The notes under the pieces were generated by a model. It did no database searches. It saw nothing but the letters and a program-made list of their open reading frames with translations, and was not told where the DNA came from. Positions 1-9,385 of a stretch of DNA of 64,000 nt are shown piece after piece. The position numbers were made by a program, and so were the translations under genes. The DNA is from Paralcaligenes ureilyticus (GTDB lineage Bacteria > Pseudomonadota > Gammaproteobacteria > Burkholderiales > Burkholderiaceae_B): positions 1-64,000 of the forward strand of contig NZ_SMAJ01000016.1 of NCBI RefSeq assembly GCF_004346225.1, read 5' to 3'. Positions within the stretch are counted from its first letter, which is position 1. Each line of letters starts with the position of its first letter.

Positions 1-10
1 TCTCCACCCC

Positions 11-41
11 AGCACCTTTTAGTGTCCCACTAAAAGGTGCT
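11..41. repeat. Perfect 14-bp inverted repeat upstream of the P450 gene
   Basis: AGCACCTTTTAGTG (11-24) is followed by a 3-base spacer (TCC) and its exact reverse complement (28-41). The T and A runs lie inside the stem and no T-run follows on either strand, so it is not a standard Rho-independent terminator. It could be an operator for the P450 170 bp downstream, or the end structure of a gene lying outside the window. Confidence 0.7.
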
Positions 42-200
42 TGAAAAAACCAGATAAAAAACCAAACAAAACCGCTTAAAGAAACTATACAAGCGAAGCA
101 GGGATTCCCTTCCCAATGAAAAGGTCTTTTATAATAAGTAGAAACCCTTATATTATAGTAATTCAAAGTATGGGCCTTCCCTCCTGTCGTCCCATGAATC

Positions 201-1422
201 AAGGACACGCATGAATACCGTCGCGGACTGGGATCCCCGATCACCCGACATGCAAACCGACCCCATCGGCGCATACGACGTTATGCGCCAGCGCTGCCCG
301 TTCGCCCATAGCGACGCCTTGCAGCTCTCGGTCCTTCGTCACGCAGACGTCATGCGCGTCCTCATGGACCCGGAAACATTCAGCAACCAGGCCTCCCGCC
401 GCGTCTCGGTCCCCAACAGCATGGATCCCCCCGAGCACGGCCTGTACCGCAGCATCATCGAGCCCTATTTCGATGCCATGCGAATGGCGCAATTCGCTCC
501 CCTCTGTGAGGCCCTATGCGAGAAGTTGGTAATGCAGCTACCAATGGATGATGAAATCGAGCTCATGTCCGCACTTGCCCACCCCTTTTCCCTGCAAATG
601 CAATGTGCCTTCCTGGGGTGGCCTGACACTATGCATCAGCCCTTGCATCAATGGGTACGCCACAAAAACGCGGCGGTCCTATCAGGTGATCATGACGATC
701 TAGCGGCTGTCGCTGCGGAATTCGACGAAACCATACGCACCCTGCTTACCTCCCGCCGCGAGGCGGGCGATGAGGCGCCAGACGACGCCACGACCCGGCT
801 GATGCGCGAGACCGTCGGCGGCCGCCCGCTCACCGAGGCAGAAATCGTCAATATCCTGCGTAACTGGACCGTGGGCGAGCTGGGCACCATGGCGTCGAGC
901 GTCGGTATCATCGCAGACTACCTCGCGACCCACCCTCAGTTGCAGCAGGACCTGCGTGACCAACCCAGCCTGATCGGCGCGGCCAACGACGAAATCCTGC
1001 GGATCCACGCACCCCTTATCTCAAACCGTCGCAGGGCCACGCGGCCGGTATGTCTGGGAACCGAAACCTTACAGGCGGGTGATCGCCTGAGCGTTATCTG
1101 GGCCTCAGCCAATCGCGACGAAGCCGTATTCGGTGACCCGGACGAGTTTCGCTTGGATCGAGACCCAGCGCTGAACCTGCTCTACGGCGCAGGCATCCAT
1201 GCCTGTCCCGGCGCACCCCTCGCACGACTGGAACTTCGGGCCATTATCGAGACTTTGCTGTCACAAACGATTGGCATCGCCCGGATCCCCGGAAGGCCGC
1301 CCAGCGCCGACACCTATCCTTCCAGCGGCTATTGCACGGTGCCTTTGCATATCACGCGCAGGCTACCAAAGCCGACCACCGCTGCGCCGGCTCAGCCTCG
1401 CCTGCAGCTCCGATGTGCCTAA
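201..1422 (+). CDS. Cytochrome P450 monooxygenase (coding part 211-1422)
   Basis: Soluble bacterial class I-type P450 of 403 residues, a normal length. The heme-ligand loop is GAGIHACPGAPLAR with the thiolate Cys at residue 332. The K-helix ExxR is EILR (261-264), and the I-helix oxygen-activation region is near 219-232 (GELGTMAS). There is no signal peptide or membrane anchor. The ATG at 211 is preceded by AAGGA at 201-205. No ferredoxin or ferredoxin reductase gene is adjacent, so electrons must come from elsewhere. The gene stands alone and converges on nrdJ with a gap of only 39 bp. The 210 bp upstream are AT-rich and carry a perfect inverted repeat. Substrate cannot be predicted from sequence alone. 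Confidence 0.93.
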
Positions 1423-1461
1423 CGCTATATTGCTTGGCGGTCGAGCGAGCCGGTTATCGCG

Positions 1462-4311
1462 CTAACCACAACTTCCGATGGCGCCACACGCTGTGCAAAA
1501 ATCACACCCGTCTTGACGGCGTACGGTCATATTGCCGCACTCAATACACAATTTGCCCTTGGCAATTTGATCATTCCTGCCTGAAGAAGCAGGTTCTCGG
1601 GCCACCACCCCCATCGCATTAATGGGCAAGCCTTTATCGGTCAGGATACCAAGCATCGAATACCGATGAATGGCCAATTGCGCAATATAAGCCACGGTAG
1701 ACGGATAATTGGCTTGTCTCTCGGAACCCGGAACACGCGCCAGGAAATCACCGCGCGGCTCAGCATAATTTAGAAGCTTGCGCAGCTTCATGGCAATCCA
1801 GGCGGGATCAATCACGCGCATATCAAGGCTAAGCAGTTTGCACAAACCGTCAAGTGCGCGCGGCTGGCCGCCTGTCAACCACATGCTGTAGGGGCGCCGG
1901 CTACCGTCGGGCATTTGCAGCTCTTTAAGCATCAGCACGAAATCATCATCCGTAGCCGGATTGCGAATATCGGTGACCCACGCCAACGTACCATCGGGGC
2001 CCGCCTTGGGCTCATGCAGCGCAAACAAGGCATTGAGCACCGGTGTTGCATCGCCAACACATGAATCCAATGCGCCAAGCTGGCTGTACCGCCACTCCAC
2101 CAGTTTGGCCAAAGCCGCCGTAGCACTCGGAACCATGGCCAGAGTCCCATCAGGTGGCATTGGCATCTGAAACGCATCGCCGTAGGCATGGGTGAGTACG
2201 GATAATTTCTTACGCAACCAACCGCGATCATTGGCACGCATATCCGCAGAGAGGGTTTTGGCAATAGCATCCAGACCACGCGGCGGCTGCCCGCCCAGCA
2301 CCCAAACCTCGAACGGAATCGCTCCCTGGTCGGACACCGCGACAGCAAAATCACCTTGCGGCGTGCGTATGGTCTCGCTAACCCAACCCGATGCGCCAGC
2401 GGGCAGAACGGGACGTGACGGCCAGCGAAGCGAAGCGAGCGGCGGCGACATGGCAACCTCCGCCAGCACCAGCCGCTTATCCTGTTCGGACAAGGTAATA
2501 GGCTGAGGCGTGCTACCGTCGGGCGCAGAGCCCACAGACAGCACGGCACCGACTATATTATTAGGCCGGTACGTGGTGACGCCTTTGAGCCCTTTGCGCC
2601 ATGCCAGCATATAAAGATCTTTGAAATCATCGTACGGGTAGTCCTCAGGAACATTAACAGTCTTTGAAATTGCCGCATCGACATAGGGCGCGACGGCCGC
2701 CACCATCAGCATATGGTCGACTGCCGATATCTGCAGCGCCGACACAAAAGCCGGCGGCAGTGTGCTCACGTCGAACCCCATGGCGCGATAGACACGATAG
2801 GCGTGATCTTCGACTAGATAATCCTTTTTTCTGCCATCCGGCATTCGCTTGAGGCGATGATAGAACCAGGCAAAGGCAGGCTCAATGCCATTGGACGCAT
2901 TATCGGCAAATGCGAGCGAAATGGTGCCTGTCGGTGCGATCGAGGTCAAATGCGAGTTGCGAATCCCATGGGTTCGAATCGCTTCTTTCAACGGGTCGGG
3001 CAACCGGGACGCAAAGCCGCCCTGTAAGTATTTTTCGATATCCAATGAGGGGAACGGCCCGCGCTCGCTCGCCAAATCGACCGATGCCCAATACGCACTA
3101 TCGCGCAATTCACTTGCAATCCGGGCCGCCAGATCACGACCTGCTTGCGAGTCATAGCGTATACCCATCATAATCAAGGCGTCGCCCAGCCCCGTAAACC
3201 CCAAGCCAATACGCCGCTTGGCGGCAGCTTCACGCGATTGGGCTTCCAGCGGCCATCGGGTTACAGTCAGGACGTTATCCAGCATGCGCACGGCAATCCC
3301 GATTACGCGCGTCAGCAATTCGAAATCGAAGCGGGCGTCGTCCGTAAACGGCCCAATCACGCACAATGTCAAATTTAAACTGCCAAGGCAACAACAGCCG
3401 TAATCGGGCAAGGGCTGCTCGCCGCATGGATTGGTAGCGTCAATGGTCTCGCAATAAGACAAGTTATTGTCGCGATTGATATGGTCCATATATAGCACGC
3501 CCGGCTCCGCCGCCGCGTAGGTGCTTTTCATGATCAGATCCCAAACTTCGCGAGCCGGCATCGTGCGATATACCCATTTGCCATCGTTGCGAAGAAAAGC
3601 GCCCGCGCGGATAAGGTCATCGTTGGGCTCGGCCACATGAGCCAATTCAACGCTTTCATCCGCCTCCAGGGCGCGCATGAACGCGTCTGTTACGCCTACG
3701 GACACGTTGAAATTATTCAATTGTCCTTTTTCTTGCTTGGCGGCAATAAACTCGCAAATGTCGGGATGATCGATGCCGACCACCGCCATTTGGGCACCCC
3801 GGCGAGCTCCCGCAGACTCTACAGTCTCGCAAGACTGGTCGAACACTTTCATGTACGAAATCGGCCCCGACGCACTGCTGCCGGTCCCCTTGACTTTAGC
3901 CCCTTTCGGCCTGATCGCCGAAAAGTTATAACCCACTCCTCCTCCACGGCGCATAGTTTCAGCGGCCTGCGCCAGAGCAATATAAATACCGGGCTTGCCG
4001 CCAATGGTTTCAGAGACCGAGTCGCCGACCGGTTGAACGAAACAATTGATGAGGGTCGTTTCCAAGCCAACGCCTGCCGCACTACTTATACGGCCGGCGG
4101 GAATAAACCCATGCTGCATAGCCCATAAGAATTCGCCCATGAATTTTTCTTGATTTTGGGCCGACTCAACGCTGGCCAGGGCCTTCGCGACGCGCGCCCG
4201 AATCTGCTCGAGGCGGGTCTCACCTTCTTTAGCGTATTTTTCCAAAAGAACATCTTCCGATATTTCCTGAGGCTCGGTCAAGGCAATCAGATCGCGTTTT
4301 AATTGATGCAT
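1462..4311 (-). CDS. nrdJ: Adenosylcobalamin-dependent (class II) ribonucleoside-diphosphate reductase
   Basis: Reduces ribonucleotides to deoxyribonucleotides using a cobalamin-generated thiyl radical, so it works with or without oxygen. At 949 residues it has the long form of class II enzymes. Visible features are the N-terminal redox Cys in [12 protein letters not shown] (Cys90), the radical-site loop NPCGEQPL (residues 294-301), the phosphate-binding [12 protein letters not shown], and a C-terminal Cys-rich tail (CIECG, then CDFCTACG) that acts as redox or metal-binding swing arm in this family. AAGGGTG precedes the ATG. It follows hemN in the same direction after 70 bp, so both are probably transcribed from the FNR-type promoter upstream of hemN, which fits a low-oxygen role. 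Confidence 0.95.
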   Translation of the reverse strand: MHQLKRDLIALTEPQEISEDVLLEKYAKEGETRLEQIRARVAKALASVESAQNQEKFMGEFLWAMQHGFIPAGRISSAAGVGLETTLINCFVQPVGDSVSETIGGKPGIYIALAQAAETMRRGGGVGYNFSAIRPKGAKVKGTGSSASGPISYMKVFDQSCETVESAGARRGAQMAVVGIDHPDICEFIAAKQEKGQLNNFNVSVGVTDAFMRALEADESVELAHVAEPNDDLIRAGAFLRNDGKWVYRTMPAREVWDLIMKSTYAAAEPGVLYMDHINRDNNLSYCETIDATNPCGEQPLPDYGCCCLGSLNLTLCVIGPFTDDARFDFELLTRVIGIAVRMLDNVLTVTRWPLEAQSREAAAKRRIGLGFTGLGDALIMMGIRYDSQAGRDLAARIASELRDSAYWASVDLASERGPFPSLDIEKYLQGGFASRLPDPLKEAIRTHGIRNSHLTSIAPTGTISLAFADNASNGIEPAFAWFYHRLKRMPDGRKKDYLVEDHAYRVYRAMGFDVSTLPPAFVSALQISAVDHMLMVAAVAPYVDAAISKTVNVPEDYPYDDFKDLYMLAWRKGLKGVTTYRPNNIVGAVLSVGSAPDGSTPQPITLSEQDKRLVLAEVAMSPPLASLRWPSRPVLPAGASGWVSETIRTPQGDFAVAVSDQGAIPFEVWVLGGQPPRGLDAIAKTLSADMRANDRGWLRKKLSVLTHAYGDAFQMPMPPDGTLAMVPSATAALAKLVEWRYSQLGALDSCVGDATPVLNALFALHEPKAGPDGTLAWVTDIRNPATDDDFVLMLKELQMPDGSRRPYSMWLTGGQPRALDGLCKLLSLDMRVIDPAWIAMKLRKLLNYAEPRGDFLARVPGSERQANYPSTVAYIAQLAIHRYSMLGILTDKGLPINAMGVVAREPASSGRNDQIAKGKLCIECGNMTVRRQDGCDFCTACGAIGSCG

Positions 4312-4381
4312 AACACCCTTTTTTGCCAGTCATTCCCACGCACCATATCGCCCCGCCTTCGTGATAGATGCACAATGAGAG

Positions 4382-5773
4382 CTAAATTAATTTAGAGTAA
4401 TTTGACACGGTCGGCCGGCCAATATAGGCGTCGAACAACATGCCAACAGCGCGTACAAACAAGCGGCCTTTAGCGGTTACTTTAATACCCGCCCCATCCA
4501 CTTCAACCAGCCCTGCGTCTTGATAGGGCTCCAACAAAGATATCTCGTGCGCAAAATAATGTCTGAAATCCACGCCATAAAGACGATTGATGGATTCGAA
4601 ACATACCGGGCCACTGCACATCAGTTTCATAATCACTTGCCGCCGCAACTGATCGTCCAATGTCAGTTCAATGCCCCCTGCAATCGCCAATTGACCTTTA
4701 TCCAGACGACGGTAGTAATCGTTAATCGACCGTACGGATTGACTATAGGAATTACCCACCTTGCCTATAGCCGAAACGCCCAGGCCAAGAAGGTCGCATT
4801 CCGCCCGGGTGGTATACCCCTGAAAATTCCGGTGCAAGCTCTGGCTTAGGCGAGCTTTATTCAATTCGTCGTCCGGCTTGGCAAAATGGTCAAGGCCAAT
4901 ATACACAAAGCCCGCCTCTAATAGCCTGCTTGTGGACAATAGGAATATCTGCAGACGCTCTTCAGCGGAAGGTAGATCGCTCTCATGAATCAGACGCTGC
5001 GCCTTGAAGCGGCCCGGCAAATGGGCATAGTTATATAGCGCAATGCGATCCGGCGAGAGGCGAATGACCTGATCAAGGGTGCGATTGAAACTATCCAGAG
5101 ACTGCTTGGGCAAGCCATATATCAGGTCAATATTGACTGATATAAAGCCCGCGCTCCGACTAGCGCCGATGGCGGCTTCAACCATCTCCAGGGGTTGAAC
5201 CCGATTGACCGCTAGCTGTACATTGAGATCGAAATCCTGTACCCCAAAACTGGTACGGTTAAAACCCAAGCCAGCCAGCATCGCCATTGTGTTGGCGTTG
5301 ACCGTACGCGGATCTATCTCAATGCTCAGTTCCGCATCCGGCAAAAAATCAAACCGGCGGCGCAGCGCGTCTATTAGCCATTGCAGTTCGGCATCGCTTA
5401 AAAAAGTGGGCGTGCCGCCGCCCAAATGCAATTGGGCCACGCGTCGGTCAGAGCCCATATGCAGGGCTACCAGCGCCATCTCTTTGTCCAGGTAGCGCAC
5501 ATATTCGGCCGACCGGCCATGATCATGAGTAATGACCTTATTACATGCGCAAAAATAGCAGAGCTTTTCGCAAAACGGCAAGTGCACGTAAATTGACAGG
5601 GGAGGATTTCGATCCCGGGCGGCGCGCTGTTGCAGGCATCGAATATAAGATTCGTTGGTAAACCCGGCCATAAACCGGTCGGCCGTCGGATACGAGGTAT
5701 ACCTCGGGCCTGGCCTATCAAACCGACGAATAAGTTGTTCGGAAATTTCGATGCCTGACGATGGCGTATTCAT
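4382..5773 (-). CDS. hemN: Oxygen-independent coproporphyrinogen III dehydrogenase
   Basis: Radical SAM enzyme converting coproporphyrinogen III to protoporphyrinogen IX in heme synthesis without oxygen. The signature HLPFCEKLCYFCAC gives the CxxxCxxC cluster (Cys68, 72, 75) plus the extra Cys77 characteristic of true HemN. The glycine-rich LGGGTPTFLS follows, then the HemN C-terminal domain. The length of 463 residues is typical. It is the first gene of a likely hemN-nrdJ unit. A perfect TTGATCCTGATCAA box sits about 64 bp upstream of the ATG, at the spacing expected for FNR/ANR activation. Cytoplasmic. Confidence 0.95.
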   Translation of the reverse strand: MNTPSSGIEISEQLIRRFDRPGPRYTSYPTADRFMAGFTNESYIRCLQQRAARDRNPPLSIYVHLPFCEKLCYFCACNKVITHDHGRSAEYVRYLDKEMALVALHMGSDRRVAQLHLGGGTPTFLSDAELQWLIDALRRRFDFLPDAELSIEIDPRTVNANTMAMLAGLGFNRTSFGVQDFDLNVQLAVNRVQPLEMVEAAIGASRSAGFISVNIDLIYGLPKQSLDSFNRTLDQVIRLSPDRIALYNYAHLPGRFKAQRLIHESDLPSAEERLQIFLLSTSRLLEAGFVYIGLDHFAKPDDELNKARLSQSLHRNFQGYTTRAECDLLGLGVSAIGKVGNSYSQSVRSINDYYRRLDKGQLAIAGGIELTLDDQLRRQVIMKLMCSGPVCFESINRLYGVDFRHYFAHEISLLEPYQDAGLVEVDGAGIKVTAKGRLFVRAVGMLFDAYIGRPTVSNYSKLI

Positions 5774-5800
5774 AAACTAGACAACCCAATAGACACGTTG

Positions 5801-5806
5801 ATATTG
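5801..5806 (-). promoter_or_regulatory. Candidate -10 element of the hemN promoter
   Basis: On the minus strand the bases read CAATAT. With a start site near 5794-5796 the FNR-type box centre would lie at about -41 to -44, the class II activator position. Inferred from spacing only. Confidence 0.4.
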
Positions 5807-5830
5807 TCAAGCCGGAATCCTGGAAAATGC

Positions 5831-5844
5831 TTGATCCTGATCAA
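5831..5844. promoter_or_regulatory. FNR/ANR box
   Basis: TTGATCCTGATCAA is a perfect match to the TTGAT-N4-ATCAA consensus of FNR/ANR oxygen sensors. It lies in the divergent gap between hemN (minus) and the small membrane ORF/cytochrome c genes (plus). It is well placed to activate hemN-nrdJ and could also serve the cytochrome side. Confidence 0.85.
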
Positions 5845-6046
5845 GTCGGCGTTACGCGATAGGCTGCCTGATGCGATTTTAAGACAGACGTTGGCGCCAT
5901 GCGCGATTGCACTCGGAGTCCTGTCGTTGTTGCCGCTGGCGACTTTGCCGAACTTGGTGTTCTGGGCCGGTCTCTGGGTCGGTGTACTTGTTCCAACCTT
6001 CGCGCTGTGGTCGGCGTTGTACAAGCCAAAACCCATGACCCGCTAG
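5831..6046 (+). CDS. Possible small two-helix membrane protein (start uncertain)
   Basis: An open frame ends at TAG 6044-6046 and encodes two hydrophobic stretches (around CAIALGVLSLLPLATLPN and FWAGLWVGVLVPTFALW) followed by a short charged tail. There is no ATG or clear ribosome site: only TTG codons are available, and the one at 5831 lies inside the FNR box. It precedes the cytochrome c gene by 55 bp in the same direction. No family was recognised. It may be a real small membrane protein with a non-standard start, or a chance frame. Confidence 0.3.
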   Translation: MILIKSALRDRLPDAILRQTLAPCAIALGVLSLLPLATLPNLVFWAGLWVGVLVPTFALWSALYKPKPMTR

Positions 6047-6100
6047 GCGCGGCGTCATTCCATGGCAACAAAGAAATCGAAGATATCGGAGCCTCGCACT

Positions 6101-6415
6101 ATGTTAAAAGCTACGCTTCTCGTCAATACCATGGTCGCCGGCGTCCTGTGCGCAGCGGCTGCAAATGCGGCTGACCCGGCCGTGGGTCAGAAGCTATATG
6201 AAACCACCTGTGCCGCATGTCACGGAGCCACAGGGGTGTCGATTGCACCTATTTATCCCAACCTTGTCGACCAAAAAGAGCAATATCTGGTCCAACAGCT
6301 CAAGGCTTTTCGCGACGGGAGTCGCCAGAACCCGATCATGCAGCCCATGGCGAAAAATCTATCGGACACCGATATCGCCAATATTGCGGCATATCTTTCG
6401 AATTTGAAACCGTAA
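6101..6415 (+). CDS. Small class I c-type cytochrome, periplasmic
   Basis: Single-heme cytochrome c for periplasmic electron transfer. The chosen ATG at 6101 has GGAG 9 bases upstream and starts a clean Sec signal peptide (MLKATLLVNTMVAGVLCAAA, cleavage after ANA). A start 39 bases earlier would bury that peptide. The heme motif is CAACH, and the distal Met is probably in NPIMQPMAKNLS. The length is 104 residues, as in the c553/c4-like domains. It lies downstream of the FNR box, so anaerobic or microaerobic expression is plausible but not shown. Electron partner unknown. Confidence 0.88.
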   Translation: MLKATLLVNTMVAGVLCAAAANAADPAVGQKLYETTCAACHGATGVSIAPIYPNLVDQKEQYLVQQLKAFRDGSRQNPIMQPMAKNLSDTDIANIAAYLSNLKP

Positions 6416-6460
6416 TCCACTATGCTTGGCGGTCTGCGCTTTTAGCCTGTGGGTCCGAAG

Positions 6461-6787
6461 TTAATGAGAAGGTGTTGCGATACGGTCGATCCGGCACGTC
6501 GGGTGGATCCGACCACACAGAGCCTGCCCGAAGACATCGTGGGACTCCACCCCGCCCCGTCCATTCATCAGCCCTTCAAGGTCGTACACGACCACCAAGC
6601 TGAAGTGCTTTCCACTTAAAATCTCGGCGGCATTAACCACCGGCGCGAGCTCACTGACGGTAACCAGCCGCGCGCGAACCGTCGGCAAATTGCGCGGATA
6701 AACATCGCTACTTCCCCCTTCATTAAAAATGATTGATCGTGCGCTGCACAAGATTGAAGTCAACTTGATTTGACGCAAGGAAACCAA
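6461..6787 (-). CDS. Doubtful hypothetical ORF
   Basis: 108 codons, divergent from fabA. The central part ([19 protein letters not shown]) has a protein-like alternation of hydrophobic and polar residues, but no family match comes to mind and there is no clear ribosome site. It may be a decayed gene or a chance frame. Confidence 0.15.
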   Translation of the reverse strand: MVSLRQIKLTSILCSARSIIFNEGGSSDVYPRNLPTVRARLVTVSELAPVVNAAEILSGKHFSLVVVYDLEGLMNGRGGVESHDVFGQALCGRIHPTCRIDRIATPSH

Positions 6788-6802
6788 TTATTTCTGTGAT
6801 GT

Positions 6803-6833
6803 ACTTATAGCGATCAACCACCGGGCTATAAGT
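6803..6833. promoter_or_regulatory. Inverted repeat before fabA, candidate operator
   Basis: ACTTATAGC (6803-6811) and its exact complement GCTATAAGT (6825-6833) are separated by 13 bases, so the half-sites are 22 bases (two helical turns) apart. It ends 12 bases before the fabA ATG. Such spacing suits a dimeric repressor or activator of the fab operon. Confidence 0.5.
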
Positions 6834-6845
6834 GATTCACATACC

Positions 6846-7361
6846 ATGAGCAATCAGACCAGTTTCACCAATGAAGACCTCTTGAAATCCAGCCGAGGCG
6901 AGCTCTTCGGGCCCGAGAATGCGCAATTGCCAGCACCACCAATGCTGATGCTGGATCGAATCACTCATATGTCGAAAAATGGTGGCGCCCACGACAAGGG
7001 TGAAGTTATTGCGGAGCTCGACATCAACCAGGATTTGTGGTTCTTCAAGTGCCATTTCCTGGGTGACCCTGTTATGCCTGGTTGCCTAGGCCTGGATGCC
7101 ATGTGGCAACTGTTGGGCTTCTATCTATGCTGGCTGGGCAACCCGGGCAAGGGGCGTGCCTTAGGGGTAGGCGAGGTCAAATTTTCCGGGCAAGTGGTAC
7201 CAGCTACTAAAAGAATCACCTATCGTATCAGCCCCAAACGCGTGGTCACGGGTAGGCTAATTATGGGTATTGCCGATGCGGATATGCAAGCAGATGGCAT
7301 CGTTATTTATAAGGCGGCTGATTTGCGCGTCGGCTTGTTTACTTCCACTAAAGGCATTTAA
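6846..7361 (+). CDS. fabA: 3-hydroxydecanoyl-ACP dehydratase/isomerase
   Basis: Dehydrates 3-hydroxydecanoyl-ACP and isomerises trans-2- to cis-3-decenoyl-ACP, the branch point of anaerobic unsaturated fatty-acid synthesis. It has 171 residues, exactly the family length. The catalytic His70 ([14 protein letters not shown]) and Asp84 (CLGLDAMWQ) are in the canonical positions. It is followed after 9 bp by fabB, the usual proteobacterial fabAB unit. An inverted repeat directly upstream may be its operator. Cytoplasmic. Confidence 0.97.
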   Translation: MSNQTSFTNEDLLKSSRGELFGPENAQLPAPPMLMLDRITHMSKNGGAHDKGEVIAELDINQDLWFFKCHFLGDPVMPGCLGLDAMWQLLGFYLCWLGNPGKGRALGVGEVKFSGQVVPATKRITYRISPKRVVTGRLIMGIADADMQADGIVIYKAADLRVGLFTSTKGI

Positions 7362-7370
7362 GGCTATTTC

Positions 7371-8588
7371 ATGAAAAGAGTCGTAGTGACCGGCTTAGGG
7401 ATCGTTTCGAGTATCGGCAATAATCAGCTGGAGGTTACAGCTTCGTTGAAAGAAGGCCGGTCTGGAATCGTTTTTTCTCAGACATACAAGGACCTAGGTT
7501 TCCGCAGCCAAGTATGTGGGGCCGTCAATATCGATCTCGAGCCACTTATTGATCGCAGGGTCAAGCGGTTTATGGGTGATGTGTCGGCCCTTTGTTACGT
7601 TGCCATGCAGCAGGCGATCAATGATGCCGGCCTGGAGGAATACGACGTATCAAACGTTAGAACCGGCCTGGTGATGGGCTCGGGGGGTCCTTCGACCCTT
7701 GATATTGTTCAAGCGGCAGATATTTTGCGTGAACGGGGAATAAAGCAGATAGGCCCGTATCGGGTACCCAGGACGATGTCGAGTACTACGACAGCTTGTT
7801 TGGCCACGCCCTTTAAAATCAAAGGGGCCAGTTACTCAATTACGTCGGCCTGCGCGACCAGCGCGCACTGTATCGGGCATGCCATGGAACTGATCCAGAT
7901 GGGAAAGCAGGACATTGTTTTCGCAGGCGGGAGTGAGGGAGAGCATTGGACTCTGTCGTTGTTGTTTGATGCGATGGGTGCGCTGTCCTCCAAATACAAC
8001 GACACCCCCCGCACTGCCTCAAGACCTTACGATGTCACGCGTGACGGGTTCGTCATCGCTTCGGGTGGCGGTGTTCTGGTGCTTGAAGAACTCGAACACG
8101 CCAAGGCGCGCGGCGCGACGATTATTGCCGAGCTCGCGGGCTACGGAGCGACCTCTGATGGCTATGACATGGTTCAACCTTCGGGCGAAGGGGCGGCTCG
8201 CTGCATGCAGCAGGCAATGGCAACGGTAAGCGCCAAGATAGACTACATCAACGCTCACGGTACAAGCACGCCGATTGGCGATACAAAGGAACTGGAGGCT
8301 TTACGAACTGTGTTTGGGCAAGATAGTGTGCCGGCGGTCAGCTCCACCAAGGCGCTAACGGGTCATGCATTGGGCGCGGCAGGCGTGCATGAGGCGATCT
8401 ATTCGTTATTGATGATGAAAGGCAATTTTCTATGCCCTTCGCACAATATCGAGCAGCTCGATCCAGACGCTCAAGGCGTACCCATTATTCGGCAGCGCCG
8501 TGATGACGTTATATTAAATACCGTCATGTCGAATAGCTTCGGTTTTGGCGGAACCAATGCCACTTTGATTTTCCAGCGCTACAACTAG
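7371..8588 (+). CDS. fabB: 3-oxoacyl-ACP synthase I
   Basis: Condensing enzyme that elongates cis-3-decenoyl-ACP and commits acyl chains to unsaturated products. The Cys-His-His triad is visible: Cys161 in [11 protein letters not shown], His296 in [11 protein letters not shown] and His332 in [11 protein letters not shown]. The length of 405 residues matches FabB. It is co-directional with fabA at 9 bp spacing and so surely co-transcribed. Confidence 0.97.
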   Translation: MKRVVVTGLGIVSSIGNNQLEVTASLKEGRSGIVFSQTYKDLGFRSQVCGAVNIDLEPLIDRRVKRFMGDVSALCYVAMQQAINDAGLEEYDVSNVRTGLVMGSGGPSTLDIVQAADILRERGIKQIGPYRVPRTMSSTTTACLATPFKIKGASYSITSACATSAHCIGHAMELIQMGKQDIVFAGGSEGEHWTLSLLFDAMGALSSKYNDTPRTASRPYDVTRDGFVIASGGGVLVLEELEHAKARGATIIAELAGYGATSDGYDMVQPSGEGAARCMQQAMATVSAKIDYINAHGTSTPIGDTKELEALRTVFGQDSVPAVSSTKALTGHALGAAGVHEAIYSLLMMKGNFLCPSHNIEQLDPDAQGVPIIRQRRDDVILNTVMSNSFGFGGTNATLIFQRYN

Positions 8589-8727
8589 CTCGAGTAGCCA
8601 GACCGTGTGAACCAGGCGATCGAGGGCAAGACTCTAGCGGATCGGAGTATTTCACGACCAACCAGGTGCGCGAAATACATCGCGATCGTGTTTCTCGGCA
8701 AGGAATGACCCGAACTGGAGATAGAAA

Positions 8728-9345
8728 ATGTATTACGGCGAGCGGTTCAACAGCATCAGCCATTTGGTCGGTGCGGCTTTGGCGGCGGCTGCAACGGTGT
8801 GGTTGATCATATCGGCTTCCCGCGCCGGTGATCCATGGAAAATTGTGAGCTTCAGTATTTACGGCGCGATGCTGCTGGTCATGTATATAGCGTCCACGTT
8901 GTATCACAGCCTGCGTGGGCGCGCTAAACGCATCTGGCGCAAGTTTGATCACTGCACAATTTATCTGTTGATCGCGGGCAGCTACACGCCGTTCGTTCTA
9001 GTAAGTTTACGCGGCACATGGGGATGGCCACTATTTGGCGCTGTTTGGACTCTGGCTGTTGTGGGTGTCGTACAGGAAATCTGCCTGGCCAAGGGTAAGA
9101 GAATCAGCTCATTAGTAATTTATCTGGCGATGGGCTGGCTGGCGGTAATCGCGATTGGTCCGTTTGTGCACGCATTGACTTGGGCAGGCCTTTCATGGCT
9201 AATCGCAGGAGGCTTGTTTTATACCGTAGGCATCATCTTCTATGCCAACGACAAAAGGCTTTGGTGGGGCCACGGTGCATGGCACTTGTTCGTCCTAGCC
9301 GGCAGCGCATGTCATTTTTCTGCTGTTCTACTCTACGTTGATTGA
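8728..9345 (+). CDS. trhA: Hemolysin III/TrhA (PAQR-type) seven-helix membrane protein
   Basis: 205-residue integral membrane protein with about seven hydrophobic segments. It has the family's conserved polar residues: His in FNSISHLVG near the N-terminus, ASTLYHSLRG, FDHCTIYLLIAGSYTPF and the C-terminal GAWHLFVLAGSACHF. Bacterial members are linked to membrane lipid homeostasis (TrhA, alongside FabA/FabB regulation in some species), which suits its place behind fabAB, though the 139-bp gap suggests its own promoter. GGAG precedes the ATG. A hemolysin role is not implied. Confidence 0.9.
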   Translation: MYYGERFNSISHLVGAALAAAATVWLIISASRAGDPWKIVSFSIYGAMLLVMYIASTLYHSLRGRAKRIWRKFDHCTIYLLIAGSYTPFVLVSLRGTWGWPLFGAVWTLAVVGVVQEICLAKGKRISSLVIYLAMGWLAVIAIGPFVHALTWAGLSWLIAGGLFYTVGIIFYANDKRLWWGHGAWHLFVLAGSACHFSAVLLYVD

Positions 9346-9385
9346 TTGGAAATATAGAAGGGTTGATGGCGAGACCTAGCGGGCG

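Larger units (their letters stand above)
6416..6845. other. Gap between cytochrome c and fabA
   Basis: No convincing gene. A 108-codon minus-strand frame (6461-6787) exists; it resembles nothing I recognise and its start overlaps the fabA promoter side. The last 45 bases hold the inverted repeat listed separately. Confidence 0.4.

Noticed and set aside
1452-1467. Small inverted repeat GGTTA/TAACC between P450 and nrdJ as a terminator
   Set aside because: 5-bp arms overlapping the nrdJ stop, no T-run; too weak.
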